Notes: a model not told the origin generated them from the letters alone. A stretch of 64,000 nt of DNA from Actinokineospora inagensis DSM 44258 (GCF_000482865.1 NZ_AXWW01000029.1:1-64000), one strand, 5' to 3'. Numbered from the stretch's first letter, positions 54,046 through 63,120 are shown. A program made the numbers and translations.

Positions 54046-54387
54046 CCCACCCCGCGCCAAGATCAACCGCCACAAGAGCCCCCGAATACACAGGGTAGGC
54101 AGGGAGGCCGACAAGATCGCCGCTGATGGCCACCGGCAACCGTGTTCGCGCCCGCCCGGACCTTTGCCTCGGCACCGTCGACCAAGGGCCAGCCACGGGA
54201 CGGCGCAGGCAGGGCCCCGTCGACGGTGGCCGTCGAGTACGTCGGCATCACCGTCACCACTCGCAGGCCCAGACCGCTCCGCGCGTCCCGGCTTCCCGAT
54301 CTTGTCGGTCCCCGCGCCTACCCTGTGTATTCGGGGGCTCTTGTGGCGGTTGATCTTGGCGCGGGGGGTGGGTCAGTGGGCGGCGGT
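54031..54387. mobile_element. 357-bp inverted-repeat element (MITE-like) between convergent genes
   Basis: An 89-base arm at 54031-54119 is the reverse complement of 54297-54387 with only about five mismatches and one two-base gap. 49 bases (54052-54100 against 54316-54364) match perfectly. The 177-base centre has no gene-like ORF. The left arm takes in the last codons of the thioesterase gene and the right arm ends at the last base of the holA stop. No target duplication is obvious. It could be a miniature transposable element or a giant bidirectional terminator. Confidence 0.7.
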
Positions 54388-55364
54388 CAGTCGCGGTCGT
54401 GGGCGCGGGCGAGGCGGAGGACGGCGCGTTCGAGGGCGTAGTCCGGGTCGGCGGCGACGCCCTTGACGTCGGCGTTGACCTCGGCGGCGGCGCGCATGGC
54501 TTCGGCGAGACCGGCGGGTTTCCAGCCGCGGGACTGGGCCAGCGCCTTCTTGACCTTCCAGGCGGGCATGCCGAGCTCGCCAGCGAGCTTGAACGGGTCG
54601 GCGCGGCCCGCGCCGGCGACCCTGGCGACGGTGCGGACCGCGTCGGCGAGGGCGTCGGCGACCAAGACGTGCGGGACGCCGAGCTGCATGGCCCAGCGGA
54701 GGGCCTCCATGGCGCCCGGGATGTCGCCGGTGATGGCCTTCTCGGCGACGGCGAACCCGGTGACGTCGGCGCGGCCGCGGTGGTAGCGGCGGACCGCCTC
54801 CTCGGTGACCTCGCCCCCCGCGTCGGCGACGAGCTGCGCGGCGGCGGCCGCCAGCTCCCGCAGGTCCGAGCCGACCGAGTCGATCAGCGCGGCGACCGCG
54901 CGCGGGTCGGTCTTGCCGCCCGCGTGACGGATCTCGTTGCGCACGAACGCTTCCCGCTCGGCCGCCTTGGTGATCTTGGGGCACTCGGTGACGACGGCGC
55001 CCGCCTTCTTCATGGCGGCGACGATGTCCTTGCCCGCCTTGCGGCCGCCGCCGTTGTGCACGACGGTGAGGACGATCCCGTCGGCCGGGGCCTTGGCGTA
55101 GCCGATCACCAGGGCGGCGATGTCCTGGGTGGCGTCGTGCGCGGCGTCGAGGACGATCACCCGGCCCTCGGCGAACAGCGACGGGCTGACCATCTCGGCC
55201 AGTTCGGGGGCTGTGAGATCAACCACCCGGGTCCTGGTGAGGTCCGCGGCCGGGTCGGCCAGCCGGGCGGTGTCCAGCACGGCCCGGATGGCGCGCTCGA
55301 CGAGCAGTTCCTCTTCTCCCAGCACCAGTTGCAGCGGCGGCGGGGTGACCGCGGGGGAGTTCAC
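54387..55364 (-). CDS. holA: DNA polymerase III delta subunit HolA
   Basis: A 325-aa clamp-loader subunit. PLQLVLGEEELLVERAIRAVL is the N-terminal Walker-like region, GIVLTVVHNGGGRKAGKDI and KKAGAVVTECPKITKAAEREAFV follow, and the C-terminal collar domain includes MPAWKVKKALAQSRGW. GTG 55364 is the family start. Corresponds to Rv2413c. Confidence 0.95.
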   Translation of the reverse strand: MNSPAVTPPPLQLVLGEEELLVERAIRAVLDTARLADPAADLTRTRVVDLTAPELAEMVSPSLFAEGRVIVLDAAHDATQDIAALVIGYAKAPADGIVLTVVHNGGGRKAGKDIVAAMKKAGAVVTECPKITKAAEREAFVRNEIRHAGGKTDPRAVAALIDSVGSDLRELAAAAAQLVADAGGEVTEEAVRRYHRGRADVTGFAVAEKAITGDIPGAMEALRWAMQLGVPHVLVADALADAVRTVARVAGAGRADPFKLAGELGMPAWKVKKALAQSRGWKPAGLAEAMRAAAEVNADVKGVAADPDYALERAVLRLARAHDRD

Positions 55365-55470
55365 GCCCGCGATCCTGCCACGGTGGGCCGACGTGGGCGG
55401 TACCGGCGCGCGGCGGTCGCCCGCTGGCCGAGGGGGCCGCGCGTGCCGTACCGTTGCCGTCACGTCTTAG

Positions 55471-55484
55471 GCCCAGGCCTGGGC
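55471..55484. promoter_or_regulatory. 14-bp palindrome ahead of the SAM riboswitch
   Basis: GCCCAGGCCTGGGC is a perfect palindrome 16 bases upstream of the riboswitch P1 helix, where the thrC promoter should lie. A GAATAC -10-like box follows at about 55492. It could be an operator or a chance hairpin. Confidence 0.35.
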
Positions 55485-55499
55485 GACAACTGAATACCG

Positions 55500-55625
55500 C
55501 TCATCCAGAGGGGCAGAGGGATCGGCCCGAAGAAGCCCCGGCAACCGGCGTACGCGCCACTTCCTCATCGCGAGGAGGCGGACGACCACGGTGCCAATTC
55601 CGACCCGCGTAGCGGGATAGATGAG
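55500..55625 (+). ncRNA. SAM-I (S-box) riboswitch
   Basis: The S-box core is plainly present: AGAGGGATCGGCCCGAAGAA, CCCCGGCAACC, and GGTGCCAATTCC, in order and spacing. P1 is CTCATC (55500-55505) with GATGAG (55620-55625). The gene's Shine-Dalgarno GAGGAG (55623-55628) overlaps the 3' strand of P1, so SAM binding should stabilise P1 and block translation. TCCTCATC at 55562-55569 can also pair with GATGAGGA. It controls the thrC-like gene downstream. Confidence 0.94.
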
Positions 55626-55638
55626 GAGACACCTCGCG

Positions 55639-56898
55639 ATGACTTCTGTCGACGTCCAGACCGGCACCATCGACCTCGGCCCCGCTCGGGCCCTGTCCTG
55701 TCGTGAGTGCGGCCACCGGATCCCCCTCGCCGCCGAGTTCGCCTGCGCCGAGTGTTTCGGCCCCCTCGAGGTGGCTTACGACTTCGGCACCGTGACCCGC
55801 GCGGACATCGAGGCGGGCCCCAGGTCGATCTGGCGCTACCGCGCGCTGCTGCCGGTGCCGCCGGACGTGGAGCGCCACCCGAACACCGACCCCGGCCTGA
55901 CCCGCCTGGTGAAGGCCGACCGCCTGGCCGCCGCGCTCGGCGTGAAGTCGTTGTGGGTCAAGGACGACACGGGCAACCCGACGCACTCCTTCAAGGACCG
56001 CGTGGTCGCCGTGGCGCTCGCCGCCGCCCGCACCCTCGGGTTCAGCGTGTTGGCGTGCCCGTCGACCGGCAACCTCGCCAACGCCGTCGCCGCCGCCGCG
56101 GCCCGCGCGGGCTGGGAGTCGGTCGTGCTGGTCCCGTCGTCGTTGGAGCGCGCCAAGATCCTGACCACCGCGGTCTACGACGGCGCCCTGATCGCGGTCG
56201 ACGGCAACTACGACGACGTGAACCGCCTGGCGACCGAACTCGCCGCCGAGCACGAGGACTGGGCGTTCGTGAACGTCAACGTCCGCCCCTACTACGCCGA
56301 GGGTTCGAAGACGCTGGGCTACGAGGTCGCCGAGCAGTTGGGCTGGCGGCTGCCGCAGCAGGTCGTGGTACCCGTCGCGTCGGGCTCGCAGTTGACCAAG
56401 GTCGACAAGGCGTTCCGCGAACTCGGCGAGCTGGGCCTGGTCGAGCCGACCCCATACCGGGTGTTCGGCGCGCAGGCCACCGGCTGCTCCCCCGTGTCGG
56501 CCGCGTTCAAGGCGGGCGAGGACGTGATCCGCCCGGTGAAGCCGGACACCATCGCCCGCTCGCTGGCCATCGGCGCCCCCGCCGACGGCCCGTACGTGCT
56601 CGACTCGGTCCGCCGCACCGGCGGCGCCGTCGAGGACGTCACCGACGCCGAGGTGGTCGAGGGCATCCGCCTGCTGGCCCGCACCGAGGGCATCTTCGCC
56701 GAGACCGCCGGTGGCGTGACCGTGGCGACCGCCAAGAAGCTCATCGAGACCGGCCAACTCGACCGCGACGCCGAAACCGTCCTCCTGATCACCGGCGACG
56801 GCCTCAAGACCCTGGACGCGGTCCAGGACCACATCGGCCCGCGCGCCACCATCCCCCCGTCGGCCGCCGCCGTCCACGAGGTCCTCAACCGGGGCTGA
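55639..56898 (+). CDS. thrC: threonine synthase-like PLP enzyme under SAM control
   Basis: A 419-aa fold-type II PLP enzyme. An N-terminal zinc ribbon (CRECGH and CAECF) precedes the catalytic Lys in HSFKDR (about 119) and the phosphate-binding loop. It uses O-phosphohomoserine in the classical reaction to make threonine. The SAM-I riboswitch upstream is unusual for threonine synthesis and raises the possibility that this paralogue serves methionine or cysteine branch chemistry. ATG 55639 has GAGGAG ten bases upstream. Confidence 0.9.
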   Translation: MTSVDVQTGTIDLGPARALSCRECGHRIPLAAEFACAECFGPLEVAYDFGTVTRADIEAGPRSIWRYRALLPVPPDVERHPNTDPGLTRLVKADRLAAALGVKSLWVKDDTGNPTHSFKDRVVAVALAAARTLGFSVLACPSTGNLANAVAAAAARAGWESVVLVPSSLERAKILTTAVYDGALIAVDGNYDDVNRLATELAAEHEDWAFVNVNVRPYYAEGSKTLGYEVAEQLGWRLPQQVVVPVASGSQLTKVDKAFRELGELGLVEPTPYRVFGAQATGCSPVSAAFKAGEDVIRPVKPDTIARSLAIGAPADGPYVLDSVRRTGGAVEDVTDAEVVEGIRLLARTEGIFAETAGGVTVATAKKLIETGQLDRDAETVLLITGDGLKTLDAVQDHIGPRATIPPSAAAVHEVLNRG

Positions 56899-57045
56899 CC
56901 CGCCCCCACCTCCTCTCTGACTCTCTCCAATCCTCTGACTCTCTCCAACCAGCCTGATCTCCCAACCTGCCTTCCCCGACCGGCGGCGCAGTGACATCCC
57001 ACCGCGCCGCCGGTCGACCCGGCTGCTCCCCCCAACTCAGCGGCG

Positions 57046-57114
57046 CACGCCACGCCACGCCACGCCACGCCACGCCACGCCACGCCACGCCACGCCACGC
57101 CACGCCACGCCACG
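57046..57114. repeat. pentanucleotide microsatellite (CACGC, 13.8 copies)
   Basis: CACGC is repeated without error from 57046 to 57114 in the 282-base gap between the convergent thrC-like gene and comEC. Five-base units can slip, but the array is not inside a gene, and the Trp-Arg-Gly-Val ORFs across it are spurious. The rest of the gap, including a CTCTGACTCTCTCCAA imperfect repeat near 56925, shows no gene. Confidence 0.9.
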
Positions 57115-57180
57115 GAAGCGGAGACCGACAAACCGGTGGCAGTCAACCCGGGCGGTCGCGGTCGGACAGTGGACCGGTGG

Positions 57181-59538
57181 TCAGTGCCGGGGCGGTGCTC
57201 TCGGCTCGCCCCGGGTCAGCAGGGTCAACGCGTCCGCCGGACCGATGATCGCCGTGTCGCCGTCCTGGTCGGTGCGGGTGACCCGGATCCCCCGCCGCCG
57301 CAGGTCCAGCACGGTCATCGGGCTGGGGTGCCCGTACGGGTTCCCCGCCCCCACACTGATCATCGCGAGGCGGGCACCCACGGCGGTGATGAAGTCCGGT
57401 GTCGTGTACCGGGACCCGTGGTGCGGCACCTTGATCACGTCCGCGCGCAGGTCGACCCGGGCGGTGAGCAGATCGGCCTGCGCGGCCAACTCCACGTCAC
57501 CGGTGAGCAGGACCCGCCCCGCCCGCGTTGTCGCGCGCAGCACCACCGACCCGTTGTTGATCGATGTCCCGTCCCGCGCCGATGTCTCCTCTCGTTCGTC
57601 GTCGATCTCCTTCCGTTGCGGCCCAAGCACTTCCAGGGTCAAGCCGGGCCACGTCAACCGCTGCCCGGCGGCGATGCCGACCAGCGGTACGCCCGCGGCC
57701 GAAGTCTGACGGCGTACCTGCCGCCAAGCCCAGTCCGGCGATCGCCCCGGTCCCACGGCGACCGCGCCCACCGACCGGTCGGCCAACACCGCGGCCAACC
57801 CGCCGACGTGGTCCGCGTGCAGGTGGCTGAGGATCACCATCGGCACCCGGTCGATCGCCAGCCGGTCCAGGCATTCCCGCACCGGCACGGGATCGGGCCC
57901 TGTGTCGACGACCACCGCCCGCCCACTGTCCGCTGTGGACAGGACGATGGCGTCGCCCTGCCCGACGTCGCACACCACCATGGCCCAACCGGCGGGCGGC
58001 CACCTCGGTGCCAGCACGCGCACCGGCACCAGGACGAGCAGCAGCCCGACCACCACAAGCCCGACCACGACGCGCGTGCGCCGCCACCGCAGCCCGACCA
58101 CCAGTGCCGCCAGCAGCACCCCGCCCCACCAGCCCGAGGGCCAGTCGAGGGCCGCCCCGGGCACACCGGCCGCCGTGTGCCCGACCAAGACCAGCCAGTC
58201 GACCGCCGGACCTGCGGCCCGCACAAGCCACCCCGCCAGCCATGGCGCGACCGGCATGACCAGCGCCGCGAGCAGCCCCTGCACCGTGGCGGGCGCGACC
58301 ACCGGGACCGCCACCAGGTTGGCGACGACCGCGACGAGGCTCACCTGCCCGCTGATCCCCGCGACCACCGGCGCCGTGGCGAGGTGCGCCGCCGCCGGTA
58401 TCGCGACGGCCTCGGCGAGCAGCCGGGGCACCCGCCGCCGGGTCAGTCGATCCACCCACCGCGGCGCGACGAGCACCAAGGCGGCGGTCGCCAGGACCGA
58501 CAGCACGAACCCCAGGCTGACCGCCATCTCCGGGTCGATCGCCACCAGCACGATCACCGCCGTCGACAGCGCCGGGAGCACCGCCCGTTCCCGCCCGAGG
58601 GCCAGGGCCAGCAACCCGATCGCGCCCATCACGCCCGCCCGCAGCACGCTGGGCTCCGGCCCGACCAGCACGACGTACCCGAGCAGCGCCGCGAACGCCG
58701 CCACCGCCGACCCACGTGGCCCGATCCGCACCAGCCGCGCCAGGAACAGCACCGCGAAGCAGACGATCGCCAGGTTCGCCCCGGACACCGCCAGCAGGTG
58801 GGTCATCCCCGCGGTCCGGAACTCGTCCGCGACGGACTGGACCATCCGGTCGGTGTCGCCGACCACGAGGGCGGGCAGCAACCCCCTGGCCTCGTCGTCG
58901 AGAACCGACGACGCCTCCCGCAGCCCGTCGCGCAGTGACTGTGCGACCCGCTGCCACACGGGCGCCGCACTGACATCCCTCGGTGGCCCCCGCACCCGCA
59001 GCACCGCGACCGTCAACCCCCCGGAGTCCGCGGGCCCCAACGCTCCCTTGACCGTCACCTCCTGTCCTGGCAGCAACGCCGCCCAGTCATCCACCGGTGC
59101 CAGCACCAGCACGCGACTCCCGTCCAACAGCGCCGGGACGACCACCGACCGAGCGCCCGAGGGCACCGCCCCAAACCCGGTCGACGTGACCTTCTTGGGC
59201 CGCTCCGCGACCTCCACCCGAGCCTCGACCACGGCACCCCGCGCGGCCGCCACCCTCAGCGGATCCGCAGCCGCGACCCAGATCCGCGCCGCGACCGGGC
59301 ACACGGCCAGCACCCCGCACACCACCAACGGCCATCCGGCCCCGACCACCGTGAACCGCTTCGGCGCACCGCGGAGGTGCAGGACTCCCGCGGCAACCGC
59401 CACCCCACCGACCACCGCGGCCAACACCCAGTGCCCCAGCAACCCCAGCAGGGCGGCCAACCACAGCGCGAGAGCCCCGGGCACCAACCGGACATCCTGC
59501 GTGCCCCCGTTCACCACCACGACAATCCCCCATACCAT
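57181..59538 (-). CDS. comEC: ComEC/Rec2 DNA-uptake channel protein
   Basis: A 785-aa integral membrane protein. N-terminal helices and the DUF4131 region come first. The competence channel domain (FRTAGMTHLLAVSGANLAIV at about 245) follows with many helices. The C-terminal metallo-beta-lactamase-like nuclease domain contains SHLHADHVGG (about 568) and KVPHHGSRYTTPD. It would carry single-stranded DNA across the membrane. ATG 59538. Corresponds to Rv2414c. Confidence 0.94.
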   Translation of the reverse strand: MVWGIVVVVNGGTQDVRLVPGALALWLAALLGLLGHWVLAAVVGGVAVAAGVLHLRGAPKRFTVVGAGWPLVVCGVLAVCPVAARIWVAAADPLRVAAARGAVVEARVEVAERPKKVTSTGFGAVPSGARSVVVPALLDGSRVLVLAPVDDWAALLPGQEVTVKGALGPADSGGLTVAVLRVRGPPRDVSAAPVWQRVAQSLRDGLREASSVLDDEARGLLPALVVGDTDRMVQSVADEFRTAGMTHLLAVSGANLAIVCFAVLFLARLVRIGPRGSAVAAFAALLGYVVLVGPEPSVLRAGVMGAIGLLALALGRERAVLPALSTAVIVLVAIDPEMAVSLGFVLSVLATAALVLVAPRWVDRLTRRRVPRLLAEAVAIPAAAHLATAPVVAGISGQVSLVAVVANLVAVPVVAPATVQGLLAALVMPVAPWLAGWLVRAAGPAVDWLVLVGHTAAGVPGAALDWPSGWWGGVLLAALVVGLRWRRTRVVVGLVVVGLLLVLVPVRVLAPRWPPAGWAMVVCDVGQGDAIVLSTADSGRAVVVDTGPDPVPVRECLDRLAIDRVPMVILSHLHADHVGGLAAVLADRSVGAVAVGPGRSPDWAWRQVRRQTSAAGVPLVGIAAGQRLTWPGLTLEVLGPQRKEIDDEREETSARDGTSINNGSVVLRATTRAGRVLLTGDVELAAQADLLTARVDLRADVIKVPHHGSRYTTPDFITAVGARLAMISVGAGNPYGHPSPMTVLDLRRRGIRVTRTDQDGDTAIIGPADALTLLTRGEPRAPPRH

Positions 59539-59636
59539 TTAGTCCTTTGAGGACAAACAAGCCGCAATGTCGATGTCGACCCGGCCACCGCGTCCAAGCA
59601 CCTCAGGTGATTCCGCTCGAAGAGCCCTGCCGGAGG

Positions 59637-59777
59637 TCAGGACTGACCGCTCCACACCGCGCCGAGCACGCAGGCGGCCACGCTCATGACGACGATGAGC
59701 GACCAGTGGGCGTACAGCCCGAGGAAGATCCCGACCCCGATGGCCGTGGCGCCGATGGTCACCGTGTGCGCGGTCAT
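59637..59777 (-). CDS. 46-aa membrane microprotein coupled to comEA
   Basis: ATG 59777 overlaps the comEA stop (ATGA) and opens 46 codons ending TGA at 59637. The peptide is almost wholly hydrophobic: MTAHTVTIGATAIGVGIFLGLY, a His-Trp turn, then SLIVVMSVAACVLGAVW, giving two short membrane helices. Coupling to comEA and position before comEC suggest a small subunit or stabiliser of the uptake machinery. Too short for standard gene calling; family unknown. Confidence 0.7.
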   Translation of the reverse strand: MTAHTVTIGATAIGVGIFLGLYAHWSLIVVMSVAACVLGAVWSGQS

Positions 59778-60427
59778 TGGACGGTCACCAGGTCGCGGAG
59801 GTGTTCGAAGCGGGCCTGGCCGATCCCGTCGACATCGCGCAGTTGCTCGACCCGGCTGAAGCGGCCGTGTTGGCCGCGCCAGTCCAGGATGCGCTGGGCC
59901 GTGACGGCGCCGACCCCGGGCAGCGTGTCGAGCCGGGCCAGGGTCGCGGTGTTCAGGTTGACCTTGCCGGGCGGGCCGGGCGGGTCGTCAGCCGGTGGCG
60001 CGGGGACGCCGACGTGGATCTGCTCGCCGTCGACGAGCTTGCGGGCCAGGTTGAGCGGGGTCAGGTCGGCGCCGGGCAGGGCTCCGCCGCTGGCGCGGAG
60101 CGCGTCGTCGACCCGGGAGCCGTCGGGTAGGGAACGCAGGCCGGGGTTGGCGACCTTGCCGACCACGTCGACCACGATGGTCGGCACGGTGTGCTCGACC
60201 GCGGCGGCGGCCAGGGTCGGCGCTTGCTCGGGGGGTGGTGGCGATCCGGAGAGCGTTGACGTGGCTATGACCGCGGCGAGGACAACGGCGAGTCCGGCGA
60301 GGACGGGTATCCGCGACCGCCGCCGCGCCGGTTGCTCCGCCGGTTCGCGATCCCAAGGGCGACCGGCGACGGTGGCGAGGCGGGCGAGGACGGCGTCGAT
60401 GTGCTTGGCACGCTGTGAGTTGGACAT
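59774..60427 (-). CDS. comEA: ComEA-type DNA-binding competence protein
   Basis: A 217-aa protein. One membrane anchor (about 43-62) is followed by a Pro-rich linker, an SLBB domain (VDVVGKVANPGLRSLPDGSRVDDAL, about 85-135) and a C-terminal helix-hairpin-helix pair (VNLNTATLARLDTLPGVGAVTAQRILDWR). It binds DNA outside the membrane for ComEC. ATG 60427 chosen; GTG 60436 possible. Corresponds to Rv2415c. Confidence 0.94.
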   Translation of the reverse strand: MSNSQRAKHIDAVLARLATVAGRPWDREPAEQPARRRSRIPVLAGLAVVLAAVIATSTLSGSPPPPEQAPTLAAAAVEHTVPTIVVDVVGKVANPGLRSLPDGSRVDDALRASGGALPGADLTPLNLARKLVDGEQIHVGVPAPPADDPPGPPGKVNLNTATLARLDTLPGVGAVTAQRILDWRGQHGRFSRVEQLRDVDGIGQARFEHLRDLVTVQ

Positions 60428-60537
60428 GGGACCCACGCTAGGAACCCGCGGCGACCTGGGACAGCGCTGATCATCTTGTGTGGACGGGCGCGGCGAGTGT
60501 GGACAACCCGCCTACCGGTAGCCGGATTGCAGGCGGC

Positions 60538-61374
60538 TCAGCGCGGGCTGACGATGATGCCGAGCACGCCCGGTCCGGTGTGCGCGCCGATGACCGCGCC
60601 CAGCTCGGCGACCAGGCACTCGGCCGAGGGCAGCCGTTCCCGCAGCCGGTTCGCGACCTCGACTGCCCGGTCCGGGTCGGCGAGGTGGTGCACGGCGATG
60701 TCCACCGCAGACCCGCCTGCGGCCTCGACCGCCAGGTCGACCAGGCGGGCCACCGCGCGGCCGGTCGTGCGGACCTTCTCCAACGGCACGATCTGCCCGT
60801 CGTGCACGTGCAGGATCGGCTTGACGGACAGCGCGGTCCCCAGCAGCGCGGCCGCGGCACCGATCCGGCCCCCGCGCCTCAGGTACTCCAGCGTTTCGAC
60901 CACGAAGAGACTCCGGCTCGCCGCCGCCGACTCGACCGCGGCGGCCTCGACGTCCGCTCCCCCGCCTCCCCCTGCGGCGACCTCCGCGGCGCGAACCACG
61001 GCGAACCCGAGGCCCATCGCGGTGGTCCTGGAATCGACCACACGCACCGCGGAACCGAACTCGGCGCCCGCCAGCCGGGCGGACTCCCAGGTGCCGGACA
61101 GGTCGCGGGAGAGGTGCACGGAAAGCACTCCGTCGGCGCCCCCGTCGAGCAGTTCGCGGTAAGTGGCGGCGAACTCGGCCGGGTTGGGTCGGGACGTGGT
61201 CACCATCCGCCGGTCGCGCAGGGCTGCGGCCAACTGGGTGGGGCCGATGTCCAGCCCGTCGCGACCTTCCCGACCGTCCACACGCACCAGCAGCGGGACG
61301 ACCCGCACGCCGTGCCGGTCGGCGAGGCCCTCCGGCAGGTACGCGGTGGAGTCGGTCAGCACGGCGAACGGCAC
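60538..61374 (-). CDS. DegV family fatty-acid-binding protein
   Basis: A 278-aa protein of the FakB/DegV family. VLTDSTAYLPEGLADRHGVRVVPL, TTSRPNPAEFAATYREL and VVDSRTTAMGLGFAV are signature segments for binding a fatty acid for FakA phosphorylation. Actinobacterial members are of unknown use. GTG start. Corresponds to Rv2417c. Confidence 0.93.
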   Translation of the reverse strand: MPFAVLTDSTAYLPEGLADRHGVRVVPLLVRVDGREGRDGLDIGPTQLAAALRDRRMVTTSRPNPAEFAATYRELLDGGADGVLSVHLSRDLSGTWESARLAGAEFGSAVRVVDSRTTAMGLGFAVVRAAEVAAGGGGGADVEAAAVESAAASRSLFVVETLEYLRRGGRIGAAAALLGTALSVKPILHVHDGQIVPLEKVRTTGRAVARLVDLAVEAAGGSAVDIAVHHLADPDRAVEVANRLRERLPSAECLVAELGAVIGAHTGPGVLGIIVSPR

Positions 61375-61392
61375 GTGATGGGAGCGTAGTGG

Positions 61393-62121
61393 CTAGCAGG
61401 CGGGCGGCCGACCCAACAGCGGTGCCAGGTGCTCCACAAGCCCTTCCGCGACCAATTTGTGTCCGTCCCAGCCCCAGTGGATGCCATCCGGGTTGCCGTG
61501 GCCGTTCATGACATGGTCACCGATTACAGCGGTCACGTCGAAGGTGACCACACCTGTCCGCTCGGCCCACGCACGCATGAGGTTCACCGTGCGGAGGCGA
61601 CCGGTGTGCACGTAACCGTAGGCGGGTGCGCGGTGCACGGAAGGCAACATGGCCACGACAGGTAGGTCCGGCCGCAACGCGCGCACAGCGACGACTATGT
61701 CGTTGAGGTACCGCACGGTGAGTGCAGCCGGTAGCGCTACCGGCCACCCACCCATCACGCGCGAAGCCCACGGTTGGGCGGCCAGGTAGGTCTTACGAAC
61801 ACGACGACGCAACCAGTCGGGCCGGAGGTACCGGATTCCCTGACGCAGGTAGGTCGGCAACGGCGAGGGCAACGTGTCCATACCGCTCACGGCAAGCACC
61901 AGGACGTCGACCTTGGGCATGTGTGTCCACACGCGAGGATCACCCGTCAGCGCCCAGTACGCGTCACGAGCCGTCCACCCGAGTCCCGCGAACAGCTCGG
62001 TACGGCCACCTACCGCGGTGGCGGCGAGGTTCGGCCAGAGACGCGGGTCGTCCGCGGGATGGGGACCGTCGGGGCCGTGGAAGCTCAGCGAGTCGCCGAA
62101 CACCAGCACGGTCGGCGCCAC
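61393..62121 (-). CDS. octT: diglucosylglycerate octanoyltransferase (SGNH family)
   Basis: A 242-aa SGNH hydrolase-fold protein. Nucleophile Ser11 is in FGDSLSFHG, Gly in LFAGLGWTARD, Asn in the middle block, and Asp/His in NPDGIHWGWDGHKLV near the C terminus. It corresponds in position and length to Rv2418c (OctT), which acylates diglucosylglycerate in methylglucose lipopolysaccharide synthesis. Next to gpgP, this supports production of such polysaccharides. Confidence 0.88.
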   Translation of the reverse strand: MAPTVLVFGDSLSFHGPDGPHPADDPRLWPNLAATAVGGRTELFAGLGWTARDAYWALTGDPRVWTHMPKVDVLVLAVSGMDTLPSPLPTYLRQGIRYLRPDWLRRRVRKTYLAAQPWASRVMGGWPVALPAALTVRYLNDIVVAVRALRPDLPVVAMLPSVHRAPAYGYVHTGRLRTVNLMRAWAERTGVVTFDVTAVIGDHVMNGHGNPDGIHWGWDGHKLVAEGLVEHLAPLLGRPPAC

Positions 62122-62125
62122 CGGG

Positions 62126-62740
62126 CTATCCGGTGATGCCCACGTTGTAGGCGACCAGACGCCAGGCCAGCCCGCTGGTGTCGCGGCGGGCGAGCACCGT
62201 CCAATGACAGTTGCCGATGCCGCCGAGCTGCCACCAGTTGGCCACCGGTAGCTCCAAGAGGCTGCCTGCCAACGCCGTGATCAGGCCGCCGTGCGCGCAC
62301 AGCACCGCGGTCTCGTCGGTCCCCTCGTCCAGCGCGGCGACCACCTCGACCGCGCGGGCGGCGACCTCGACCCGGGACTCACCGCCCGGTGGGGCCCACG
62401 TGGCGTCGGTCTGCCACTCGGCACGACCGCCCGGCCACTCCTGGTCGATCTCGGCACCGGTTTTGCCCTGCCAGAGGCCGAGGTGGGTCTCGCGCAAACG
62501 CTTGTCGAACCGCAGCGGCACGCCGACGGCCTCGCTGAACACCGTGGCCGTGTCGGTCGCCCGGCGCAGGTCGGAGGCCACGACGACGTCCGGTGAGAAC
62601 CGGGCCAGCGCCGGGACGGCGAACCGGGCCTGGTTCCACCCGATCTCCGTCAGGTGCGAGTCGATGTGGCCCTGCATCCGCCCGGAGGCGTTGTGGTCGG
62701 TCTCGCCGTGGCGCCAGAGGACGAGCCGCCGCAGCGTCAC
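62126..62740 (-). CDS. gpgP: glucosyl-3-phosphoglycerate phosphatase (histidine phosphatase family)
   Basis: A 204-aa phosphoglycerate-mutase-like phosphatase. RHGET at 10-14 holds the phospho-histidine; the second catalytic His is in VLCAHGGLI (about 157) and RETHLGLWQGKTGAEI is the acid region. Rv2419c in the same slot is GpgP, which dephosphorylates glucosyl-3-phosphoglycerate. GTG 62740 overlaps the rsfS stop by four bases. Confidence 0.9.
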   Translation of the reverse strand: MTLRRLVLWRHGETDHNASGRMQGHIDSHLTEIGWNQARFAVPALARFSPDVVVASDLRRATDTATVFSEAVGVPLRFDKRLRETHLGLWQGKTGAEIDQEWPGGRAEWQTDATWAPPGGESRVEVAARAVEVVAALDEGTDETAVLCAHGGLITALAGSLLELPVANWWQLGGIGNCHWTVLARRDTSGLAWRLVAYNVGITG

Positions 62741-63120
62741 TCGGCGTCCTCGTCGGCGGGCGGGTCGGCGTCGAACGCGATCCGCGGGCAGTCCTTCCAC
62801 AGCCGCTCGATGCCGTAGAAGGAGCGTTCCTCGGCGTGCTGGATGTGCACCACGACGTCGACGAAGTCGAGCAGCACCCAGCGCCCCTCACGGGCGCCTT
62901 CGCGGCGGACCGGCTTGGTGCCCGCCTCGCGCATCTTCTCCTCGACGTTCTCCACGATCGCGCCGACCTGCCGCTCGTTCGCGGCGGAGGCGATCACGAA
63001 GCAGTCGGTGATCACGAGCTGGTCGGACACGTCCAGCACGATCACGTCCGCCGCCTTCTTGTCGGCGGCCGCCCCGGCCGCGACCAGCGCCAGTTCGCGT
63101 GCCTCGTGCGTCGCTGCCAC
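62737..63120 (-). CDS. rsfS: ribosome silencing factor RsfS
   Basis: A 127-aa RsfS/Iojap protein that binds L14 and blocks subunit joining under starvation. DVIVLDVSDQLVITDCFVIASAANERQVGAIV and GRWVLLDFVDVVVHI are conserved. GTG 63120 has GAGGAG six bases upstream. Located between nadD and gpgP as in Rv2420c. Confidence 0.95.
   Translation of the reverse strand: MAATHEARELALVAAGAAADKKAADVIVLDVSDQLVITDCFVIASAANERQVGAIVENVEEKMREAGTKPVRREGAREGRWVLLDFVDVVVHIQHAEERSFYGIERLWKDCPRIAFDADPPADEDAE

Noticed and set aside
56885-57146. Protein with repeated Ala-Trp-Arg-Gly-Val units
   Set aside because: It is the translation of the CACGC microsatellite, with no start support.
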